DNA of 64,000 bases, from NCBI GenBank assembly GCA_963765375.1, contig CAVXVZ010000001.1:1-64000 (forward strand), written 5' to 3'. The stretch's first letter is position 1; every line of letters starts with the position of its first letter. Source of the DNA: Roseiarcus sp963765375. GTDB taxonomy: Bacteria > Pseudomonadota > Alphaproteobacteria > Rhizobiales > Beijerinckiaceae. Below, piece after piece: positions 18,531-26,005 of this stretch. Under the pieces are notes generated by a model. That model had not been told where the DNA came from and ran no database searches. It saw nothing but the letters and a program-made list of their open reading frames with translations. Position numbers and translations under genes: made by a program.

Positions 18531-19883
18531 ATGGTGGACGCGATGCAACGTCTGGCTTTGCTGGCTTGGGTGTCGGTCACATGTTTGGCGAGCGAGGCTC
18601 GCGCTGGGGCGCTGGATACCTTGCAGGGCATTGCGTCGGATTTGTCTTTCGTCGAGGGGCAGGTGACGAAAACCCTGAACTCGCTGCCTACCCCTACCCC
18701 TACGTCCGCAGTATATCCCGTCTCGGGAGGCGACAGCGGAACGTGGACGACGACCACTCCTTCAGACAACGCTCTGGGATGGACGAGCGGGTTTTTCCCG
18801 GGCGAGCTTTGGCTGCTGTATCAGGCGACAGGGTCGACGCAGTGGCTCACCGCGGCGCAGACATGGACCGCCCCCCTGCTCTCGCAGACCTCGCCGGGCT
18901 CCCGGGTGGATCCCACCGATATCGGCTTCATCATCGGGACCAGCGTCGGCAACGGATACCGGCTCACGGGAAACCCGACCTACAAGACGGCGATCCTGAA
19001 CACGGGCACGTCCTTGTCGTTGCTCTACAATCCGACGGTCGGGGCGGTTCGCTCCTGGTGCTGCGGTTTCGGTCCCCCTTCGTATCCCGTCATCATCGAC
19101 AGCATGATGACCCTTGGGCCGTTGCAGTGGGGGGCCACCAATGGCGGCAGCTCCTCTTGGGCGACAATCGCCGCGACGCACGCCCAGACCGTGACCACCA
19201 ACCTCGTGCGCTCCGACGGCAGCACGTTCGAGGTCGCCGATTTCAATCCGACGACCGGGGCGCTGCTGAGCCAGACAACGTTCGCCGGATATTCCAATAC
19301 CTCGACCTGGGCGCGGGGGGAGGCCTGGGCCTTGTATGGATTCGTGCAGGCCTATCAGACGTCGGATAACCCGGCTTTCCTGACCACGGCGGAAGATCTC
19401 GCGAACTATTTCGTCGGCGAGTTGGTGGAGGACGGTACCTGGATCCCTCCTTGGGATTTCGACGCGCCCGGGACGCAACCTGTGGACACTTCCGCTGCGG
19501 CCATCGCCGCGGACGGGCTCGTCATGCTGAGTACGGTTTCGGGAAGCTTAGGCGCCGGCTACCTCCTCGACGCCGAGAACATCCTCGGGGCGCTCAGCAG
19601 CAGCTACCTCGACACCTCGCCGTCTGGCGAATCCGTGCTGACTGATGGCTACACGGGGACCGTGAATGGGACGAATACCGCGCTAATCTTCGGCGACTAC
19701 TATTTCACCGAGGCGTTGCTGCGACTGCAGACCGTGCTCGACGGAGAGCCGGATTGGGTGCTTTATAGCCCGGCGGCTACGTTGGTCGTCCCCGAGCCCT
19801 CGACCTGGACGATGATGCTGCTCGGCTTCGCCGGGCTTGGCTTTGCCGGGTATCGGCGTCGCCCGCGGTCGTCTCGCGCCTGA
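18531..19883 (+). CDS. GH88-like glycoside hydrolase with PEP-CTERM tail
   Basis: A 450-aa exported protein. Residues 1-25 are a Sec signal (start at 18531; an alternative ATG at 18543 is equally possible). The body fits the six-hairpin GH88/105 unsaturated glucuronyl hydrolase pattern: LGWTSGFFPGELWLLYQATG (about 81-100), a DIGF motif (about 130) in the HDxGF position, YPVIIDSMM (about 184), and STWARGEAWALYGFVQAY then WIPPWDFDAPG. The C-terminus is VPEPSTWTMM, hydrophobic LLGFAGLGFAGY and a basic tail, the PEP-CTERM form. GH88 enzymes act on lyase-made unsaturated uronides. Such a domain on a surface-sorted protein is unusual. The HDxGF histidine is replaced by T. Confidence 0.8.
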   Translation: MVDAMQRLALLAWVSVTCLASEARAGALDTLQGIASDLSFVEGQVTKTLNSLPTPTPTSAVYPVSGGDSGTWTTTTPSDNALGWTSGFFPGELWLLYQATGSTQWLTAAQTWTAPLLSQTSPGSRVDPTDIGFIIGTSVGNGYRLTGNPTYKTAILNTGTSLSLLYNPTVGAVRSWCCGFGPPSYPVIIDSMMTLGPLQWGATNGGSSSWATIAATHAQTVTTNLVRSDGSTFEVADFNPTTGALLSQTTFAGYSNTSTWARGEAWALYGFVQAYQTSDNPAFLTTAEDLANYFVGELVEDGTWIPPWDFDAPGTQPVDTSAAAIAADGLVMLSTVSGSLGAGYLLDAENILGALSSSYLDTSPSGESVLTDGYTGTVNGTNTALIFGDYYFTEALLRLQTVLDGEPDWVLYSPAATLVVPEPSTWTMMLLGFAGLGFAGYRRRPRSSRA

Positions 19884-20093
19884 AATCAAGAACTCCGTCG
19901 CGATCTGCGCTCCAGGCAATCTCGTGGGCGGGCCGTCGCGAAGTGGTCGATGGCGGGTGGGCGACCGACAGGGTGGCGCTGAGCAATTGCGCCGGGCGGA
20001 ATAAGAGTGGATCGAATCGCGTTTTTCAGCGACTCTATCGGCCGCTATTGGCGACGCGGCCCGCGCGCCGGTGAAACTAAGGAGACTTCGCCA

Positions 20094-20240
20094 ATGTCCA
20101 AGCGCCTTCGCATCCTTGCCGCCTGCGTCGCGCTCGCCGGACTCGGCGCCTGCGCCGCGCCGCCGCCCCCCGCCCCCGTAATCACCGCCCCGCCGCCGAA
20201 GCCGCTCGACGCCAAGACCCAACTCGAGAACCATATGTGA
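20094..20240 (+). CDS. Small lipoprotein
   Basis: A 48-aa protein with MSKRLRILAACVALAGLGAC, a lipoprotein signal whose lipobox is LGAC, so the cysteine at about residue 20 is lipidated. A Pro/Ala-rich stretch (APPPPAPVITAPPPKP) follows, then a short polar tail. AAGGAGA lies just before the ATG. Nothing suggests a specific role; many bacteria have comparable short envelope lipoproteins. Confidence 0.7.
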   Translation: MSKRLRILAACVALAGLGACAAPPPPAPVITAPPPKPLDAKTQLENHM

Positions 20241-20283
20241 GCAAGGCGCGGCCCTGGAATACGCGAATCAAAACGGGCGCCGA

Positions 20284-20502
20284 TCAATGGAGCAAGTAGC
20301 TCAGGAGCGACGTGCGCTTCGCCGTTCTGCGCTCGATCGCCGCGGCGACGCCGGTCCAGCCCCTGGCCATGTCGTCGCTGCTGGCTTCTTCCGCCCTTCG
20401 CCGGGCCACCCAATAGGCCTGCGGGCCGACCGCGCTCATGAGCGCCTTGGCCTCGCGGTCGATTTCGAGACGCAAGGCCCTCTGGTGCTGGTGTTGCGAC
20501 AT
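20284..20502 (-). CDS. Small protein of unknown function
   Basis: A 72-aa soluble protein, start at ATG 20502 (a TTG two codons earlier is possible), with GGAGAAG upstream. It contains the likely helical stretch RALRLEIDREAKALM and ends SLLSYLLH. No motif is recognised. It converges on the lipoprotein gene. The evidence is coding-like composition and a usable start only. Confidence 0.45.
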   Translation of the reverse strand: MSQHQHQRALRLEIDREAKALMSAVGPQAYWVARRRAEEASSDDMARGWTGVAAAIERRTAKRTSLLSYLLH

Positions 20503-20603
20503 GTCCAAGCTTCTCCGAGCTCCGGCATACTAGGTCACAAACTCATAAGGAGGATTCCGTTTTTGGGCGAGGCGTTATTCAAGCTCCCTGAGGGGGAGCG
20601 AAG

Positions 20604-20858
20604 ATGAAGCCGCGCCGGTACGAACTTTCCGACTTTGAGTGGTCGATCATCAAGCCGCTGTTGCCGAACAAGCCGCGAGGCGTTCCGCGCTCGGACGACC
20701 GCAAGGTGCTCAACGGCATTTACTGGCGGCTGCGCACCCGCGCCTTGGGCCGAGATTCCCGAGCGCTATGGCCTGCGACGACCTGCTACAATCGCTTTGT
20801 CCGCTGGCCAAGATCGGCGTCTGGGACCGGATATTGTATTATCCTTCAAATAAGTGAT
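20604..20858 (+). pseudogene. Decayed IS5-type transposase fragment
   Basis: The start MKPRRYELSDFEWSIIKPLL then GVPRSDDRKVLNGIYWRLRT is the N-terminal DDE-transposase leader of IS5-group elements. The reading then hops frame: PWAEIPERYG in a second frame, TTCYNRFVRW back in the first, and AKIGVWDRILYY in the third. At least three indels are needed, mostly lost bases in CCC or GGG runs. The catalytic DDE part is absent and the homology stops near 20850, where strongly AT-rich DNA begins. No inverted repeats were found. A non-functional remnant. Confidence 0.85.
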
Positions 20859-20951
20859 ATGTCTTGCGAAGATATAGTACAACAAGAAAAATAATTCCGG
20901 AGAGGAATATTATTGTAGAATAAACGGCTATTTTCGCTTCGTTCATGCTTT

Positions 20952-21470
20952 TTATCTGATCGGCAGCATTTTCTGTAGAACGAGCCGTTTATATGCTCTC
21001 TTTGCCAATAGAATTCTACTGTTTCCCAACAGAACTGGATAGAAGAAATCCAGATCATAGGAGATGAAAAACTTCCTTCCCAAGAAATTTTCATCGTTCG
21101 AAAGTAGAAAAGAAAACCCGCCCTGTTCAGGCTCGAATTCTGACTTGACTTGTTCTCCGTGCGCAACTACTATGGAATTTATTCTACCTGGCCCATAAAC
21201 ACGAAAATTCTGCACCGGGGTGCCGTCGACTGTTATCTTTAGATTTTCAATGGAGTAATATCCCTTAAAGGTGCTCTTATGAAGATTTACCTCGATGTTA
21301 CCCCCAGGAACGACAAGGCCGGCCTCTTCGATATCTGGCCAAAAACGATGCGTTACTGCTGGCCATAACGTGAGTGATAACATAACGAACGTCATGAAAC
21401 CGAGCATAAGCGAAAAAATGGCGAGAAGCGCCAAACTTGGTCCGTGTCCGGCGGGATTCGGGCTGACCAT
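20952..21470 (-). CDS. AT-rich orphan membrane-anchored protein
   Basis: A 172-aa protein with one N-terminal helix (about residues 12-35, LALLAIFSLMLGFMTFVML) and a likely periplasmic domain of about 130 aa, rich in aromatic residues and beta strand (STFKGYYSIENLKITVDG). GGGAAAGGAA is next to the ATG at 21470. Its base composition is far more AT-rich than its surroundings and codon use differs, and it abuts the transposase remnant, so it is probably acquired DNA. No family is recognised. The 3' end lies in AT-rich DNA. Confidence 0.6.
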   Translation of the reverse strand: MVSPNPAGHGPSLALLAIFSLMLGFMTFVMLSLTLWPAVTHRFWPDIEEAGLVVPGGNIEVNLHKSTFKGYYSIENLKITVDGTPVQNFRVYGPGRINSIVVAHGEQVKSEFEPEQGGFSFLLSNDENFLGRKFFISYDLDFFYPVLLGNSRILLAKRAYKRLVLQKMLPIR

Positions 21471-21644
21471 TTCCTTTCCCCGAAAACCTCATTTCCATCC
21501 AGTTCAACATATCATATTAGGCGGCGTCGTCGCGCGAAATTTCCGCTTCTGAGAGGCTATGCTCTTTGGGGCAACACGGCCGGCCTCGACTAGCGCGGCG
21601 CGTCGCCCGGTGGAATGGCGATCCGAGGCTCTTGCCGGCCTCAG

Positions 21645-23144
21645 TCACACCCCCGACGGGTGATAGTTCGGGCTCTCGCGGGTGATGGCGACGTCGTGGA
21701 CATGGCTCTCGCGGAGCCCCGCGCTGGTGATGCGCATGAAGCGCGCCTTCTGCTGGAACTCGGGGATCGTCTCCGCGCCGACATAGCCCATCGCGGCCCG
21801 TAAGCCCCCCGCGAGCTGGTGCACGATCGCCGCGACCGGGCCGCGATAGGGCACCTGCCCCTCGACGCCCTCGGGCACCAGCTTCATCTGGTCCTTCACG
21901 TCCTGCTGGAAATAGCGGTCGGCCGAACCCCGCCCCATCGCGCCGAGCGAGCCCATGCCGCGGTAGCTCTTGTACGAGCGCCCCTGGTAGAGGAACACCT
22001 CGCCCGGGCTCTCGTCGGTGCCGGCGAGCAGCGAGCCGATCATCACGCAATCCGCTCCGGCCGCGATCGCCTTGGCGAGGTCGCCCGAATATTTTACCCC
22101 GCCGTCGCCGATGACCGGCACGCCCGCGGCACGCGCCGCTTCCGCCGCCTCGAGAATGGCGGTGAGCTGCGGCACGCCGACGCCGGCGACGATGCGCGTC
22201 GTGCAGATCGAGCCCGGCCCGATGCCGACCTTGATCGCGTCCGCGCCGGCGTCGATCAGCGCCTTCGCGCCCTCGCGCGTCGCCACATTGCCGGCGATGA
22301 CCGAAACCTTGTTGGTCGCGCGCTGGATGCGCCGGACTTGGGCGAGCACCTGTTCGGAATGGCCGTGCGCCGTGTCGACGACGAGGCAGTCGACCCCCGC
22401 CGCCATCAGGAGCTCGGCGCGCTCGAACCCCTTGTCGCCGACCGAGGTCGCCGCGGCGACCCGGAGCCGCCCGTCGGCGTCCTTGGCGGCGTTCGGGTGG
22501 GCGGTCGCCTTCTCGATGTCCTTCACGGTGATGAGCCCGACGCAGCGGCTCGCATCGTCGATGACGACCAGCTTCTCGATCCGGTGCAGATGGAGGAGCC
22601 GCCGCGCCTCGTCGCGGTTCACCCCCTCCCGCACGGTCACCACGTTGCGGGTCATGAGATCGGTCACCGGCTGGCGCGCATCGTCGGCGAAGCGCACGTC
22701 GCGGTTGGTGAGAATGCCGATGAGCTTCGCCGGCTTGCCGTCCGGCCCGCGCTCGACCACCGGAATGCCGGAGATCGAGGCCCGGCGCATGAGAGCGAGC
22801 GCATCGGCCAGCGTCGCGTCGGGAAAGATGGTGATCGGATCGACGACCATCCCGCTCTCGAACCGCTTGACCTTGCGCACCTCCTCGGCCTGATCGGCGG
22901 GCTCGAGGTTGCGGTGGATGACGCCGATGCCGCCGGCCTCCGCCATCGCGATCGCGAGCCTCGCCTCGGTGACGGTGTCCATCGCCGCGGAGACGATCGG
23001 CAGGTTGAGGCGGATCGTGCGGGTGAGCTGGGTCCCGATATTCGTTGCGCTCGGCATCACCGCGCTTAATCCCGGGCGCAGCAGCACGTCGTCGAACGCG
23101 AGTCCCTCGGGAATAAGGTCCGATTCAACGATCGCCATCGCCAT
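21645..23144 (-). CDS. guaB: IMP dehydrogenase
   Basis: Oxidises IMP to XMP with NAD+, the first committed step of GMP synthesis; cytoplasmic tetramer. The catalytic cysteine is in GIGPGSICTTRIVAG (about residue 312). The (beta/alpha)8 barrel is interrupted at about 95-210 by a tandem CBS pair, seen as VTDLMTRNVVTVREG and the preceding DALALMRRASISGIPVVE. The flap and C-terminal region GMGSLGAMGRGSADRY is intact. At 499 aa it is full length. Two in-frame starts (23144 and 23138) are possible. Confidence 0.97.
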   Translation of the reverse strand: MAMAIVESDLIPEGLAFDDVLLRPGLSAVMPSATNIGTQLTRTIRLNLPIVSAAMDTVTEARLAIAMAEAGGIGVIHRNLEPADQAEEVRKVKRFESGMVVDPITIFPDATLADALALMRRASISGIPVVERGPDGKPAKLIGILTNRDVRFADDARQPVTDLMTRNVVTVREGVNRDEARRLLHLHRIEKLVVIDDASRCVGLITVKDIEKATAHPNAAKDADGRLRVAAATSVGDKGFERAELLMAAGVDCLVVDTAHGHSEQVLAQVRRIQRATNKVSVIAGNVATREGAKALIDAGADAIKVGIGPGSICTTRIVAGVGVPQLTAILEAAEAARAAGVPVIGDGGVKYSGDLAKAIAAGADCVMIGSLLAGTDESPGEVFLYQGRSYKSYRGMGSLGAMGRGSADRYFQQDVKDQMKLVPEGVEGQVPYRGPVAAIVHQLAGGLRAAMGYVGAETIPEFQQKARFMRITSAGLRESHVHDVAITRESPNYHPSGV

Positions 23145-23313
23145 GCATCCTTTGTGGATTGAGGAGCGGACGGCGCAAGACTCGCATCCGCTGCATGGCG
23201 CGGCTGCCTAACATGAGCGCGGCGAAGTTCCTAGCGGCGTCCGCCGACGGGAGGTCGGGAGCCGGGGAACCGTCCGCGGCGCCCGCGTTGTTCGGCGGGT
23301 CGGGGTTTGTGCT

Positions 23314-23562
23314 ATGCCCGCCCTCACGCTTGCGGCCACGGAGGCGAAATTGGCGGACGCGGAACACGAACTCGTCGATGTGACCGTCAAGATGCCCGCC
23401 AGGCTGCGCGATCATCTCGCTTCCATTTGCGAGCGGCACGATCTCAAGCTCGACGACATCGTTTCCGAGCAGATCCAGCGATGGCTGCTCGGCCAGACCA
23501 TCGCGCTCCTCGAGGGCTCGGGGAAAGAGGAGAAGGAGTTCGACAGGCGGGCGGCCTCCTGA
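23314..23562 (+). CDS. Small helical protein upstream of the Uma2 gene
   Basis: An 82-aa soluble protein. KMPARLRDHLASICERHDLK suggests a ribbon-helix-helix-like or related DNA-binding small protein, and EFDRRAAS ends it. It is 46 bp upstream of the Uma2 nuclease gene on the same strand. That spacing and size would fit a partner or antitoxin-like protein, but I see no accepted antitoxin motif. The start (ATG 23314) has only a weak ribosome site. Confidence 0.5.
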   Translation: MPALTLAATEAKLADAEHELVDVTVKMPARLRDHLASICERHDLKLDDIVSEQIQRWLLGQTIALLEGSGKEEKEFDRRAAS

Positions 23563-23608
23563 AGGCTGACGCCCTCCAATCACGCCCGCGATGTGCTAGG
23601 ATTTCCGC

Positions 23609-24160
23609 ATGTCGAACCCGGCGAAGAACGAAATGGACGTCGACGCCTTCCTCGCCTGGGCGGAAGGGCGGGACGGCCGCTGGGAGCTGCGCGACGGCCA
23701 GCCAATCATGATGTCGCCGGAGCGCGCCGCCCATGCGCTGGCGAAATACGCGGCTCAGAAGGCCCTCGAAGGGGGCATTGTCCGCGCGGGTCTGCCATGC
23801 CGCATGTTTCCTAACGGAATGACGGTGAGGATCACGGCGCGCGCTGCATTTGAGCCGGACGCGTTAGTCGTCTGCCCCGCGCCGCCGCCGAGCGCAATCG
23901 AGATTCCCAATCCGGTCGTCGTGGTGGAGGTTCTCTCGCCGAGCACCGCGGCGGACGATCATGGGGTCAAGCTTGACGGTTACTTCTCGCTTGCCAGCGT
24001 CCAGCACTACCTGATCCTCGACGCCGACCGGCGCGTGCTGATCCATCACAAGCGCGGTCAGGCCGGCGCGATCGAGACCCGCATCCTGCGCGATGGCCTC
24101 GTGCGGTTCGACCCGCCCGGCTTCGAAGCCGAGGTCGTCGCGTTCTTCGCGGCGGACTAG
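23609..24160 (+). CDS. Uma2-family (PD-(D/E)XK-like) endonuclease
   Basis: A 183-aa protein of the Uma2/DUF820 family, predicted restriction-type nucleases. DGRWELRDGQPIMMSP begins the domain, AFEPDALVV carries the first acidic residue, and NPVVVVEVLSPSTAADD is the family core. HYLILDADRRVLIHH follows. Uma2 genes are often multi-copy and mobile; their role in the cell is not settled. It starts 46 bp after the 82-aa gene. Full length for the family. Confidence 0.85.
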   Translation: MSNPAKNEMDVDAFLAWAEGRDGRWELRDGQPIMMSPERAAHALAKYAAQKALEGGIVRAGLPCRMFPNGMTVRITARAAFEPDALVVCPAPPPSAIEIPNPVVVVEVLSPSTAADDHGVKLDGYFSLASVQHYLILDADRRVLIHHKRGQAGAIETRILRDGLVRFDPPGFEAEVVAFFAAD

Positions 24161-24258
24161 GGCGCAAGCGTCAGCGTATTGCGAAGTCCGAAGATCGGTA
24201 TTTTTCCGATCTTGCGGGACGTGCGGTATTGGCGCAGCCTCGGCGCAAGGAGCCCGAG

Positions 24259-25817
24259 ATGAAGGCGCATATCGTTGGCGGCGGGTTTGGCGGATTGGCT
24301 GCGGCCGCATATCTCATCCGGAACGCTGGCGCGCCCGGCCGGGACATCACGATCTACGAGGCGGACGAGCAGCTGGGGGGCGGATTCTTTCTCAGCGGCA
24401 GCGCGGCGAGCGGATACAACCTGCCCGGCTCCGTCTTTGACAAGGAATTCCGCTGCGCTTTCGACCTGCTTGCGACGATCCCGACTGAAGCGGATCCCAA
24501 GATTTCCGTCAGGGATCAATTCTTCACTTTCAACAATGACCATCCCTTTAGCGACAAGACGCACATCGTCGATCGCGACCTGCGCGTCGTGCACGGCCCG
24601 CATTTCGGGCTGAGCCAGTGGGACGGTCTCGCTCTCGCGCGGGTGTCGCTGACGCCCGAAGCGATGCTAGAGGGCAGGCGGATCGATGAATTCTTTTCCC
24701 CCAGTTTTTCAACACTGAATTCTGGCTTCTCTGGTCGACGATCATGGGGTCGCTGCCGCAGCACAGCGCAATCGAGTTCAGGCGGTACATGAACCGCTTC
24801 ATCTACTTGTTCCCCGACCTGTCGACCATGGCGCATGTCCTGCGCTCGCCGTTCAACCAGTACGAAGCGTTCATAAAGCCCCTGGTCGCCTGGCTCAGGC
24901 CGCGTGGCGTGAATTTCCTGACGGGCGTCTTCGTCCGCGACCTTGCCTTCGCCTCTTTGCCTGGCCGCCTGACCGTCGACCGGCTCGACTACGAACGGGC
25001 GGGCGCCCAGATTTCGATCGCCGTCGCGCCGGAGGATATCGTGCTCGTAACCACCGGGTCCCAGGCGGCCGACCTTTCGCCGGGATCGATGACCGAGGCG
25101 CCGAAGCCGCAGGATACTGGGCGGTCATGGGCGCTGTGGAAGCGCTTGGCGCAGGGGCGCAAGGAATTTGGCAATCCGGACGCCTTCTTCGGCGCCCCGC
25201 GGATATCCAACTCGCGCTGGGTGACCTTCACCGTCACCACGACGGGGACCGAATTCACAGAGCAGATGACCTCCCTGACCGGCAGCGAGACGGGAAGCGG
25301 CGGGCTCCTGACTTTAAAGGACTCAGGCTGGGTGCTGTCGCTGTCGATCTTCGACCAGCCGGAAGTCGTCGATCAGCCCAAGGGGACGACAGTCTGGTGG
25401 GGCTATGGGCTCTATCCCGAACGCAACGGCGATTTTGTCAAGAAGCGCATGGATCAATGCACGGGCGCCGAAATCCTGGAGGAAATCCTGCGGCAATTGC
25501 GGTTCGACAAGACGGAAGCGATCACGAAGTCGTCGATCTGCATTCCTTGCAACATGCCTTACGTGAACAACATCTGGTTGACGTGCGCCCGCGGCGACAA
25601 ACCCCCCGTGGTGCCGGACGGGGCGACCAACATCGGACTCATTGGCCAGTACGTTGAGGTCCCGCAGGACATCGCGTTCACCTTCGAATATTCCGCTCGC
25701 ACCGCGTGGGAGGCCGTTTACCGCCTGGTCAAGCGCGGCCCGCGGCCGCCACCCGTTTATCAGGGCCAGTTCGATCCGAAGGGCGTGCTCGCGGCCCTGC
25801 AGGTGTTTGTAGGCTAA
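24259..25817 (+). CDS. Oleate hydratase (FAD), split by an apparent -1 frameshift
   Basis: FAD protein that adds water across the double bond of oleic-type fatty acids. The start MKAHIVGGGFGGLAAAAYLI is a dinucleotide-binding GxGxxG-like loop. The first frame ends soon after FFSPSF, while LPQHSAIEFRRYMNRFIYLF and the rest, to YQGQFDPKGVLAAL, is in the -1 frame. The break is at 24705-24709, five Ts in AGTTTTTCAAC; six would give SFFNTEFWLLWSTIMGS, the oleate-hydratase consensus (FFNTNFW). The corrected product is about 519 aa. A homopolymer error is likeliest, though decay cannot be ruled out. GGAG sits upstream of 24259. Confidence 0.82.
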
Positions 25818-26005
25818 TAGCCGCCCCGCCCTAGGCCGCAACTCGTTAGGCGGCAGTCCAATCCTCCGGCGGTCGTCGCTCGCCGCGCGGGCAGCACATC
25901 TGCGAGGAACCGTAGCAACGTCAGCCCGACCGACGACCTGGAAGAACTCGTTTCCCATTCGGTAACTTCTCGGCGCCTACAATTTGCCCGCCAGTAAAGG
26001 CGTGC

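Noticed and set aside
20846..21166. A 106-aa minus-strand reading in the AT-rich scar
   Set aside because: Overlaps the longer orphan gene in another frame and has no ribosome site or motif.
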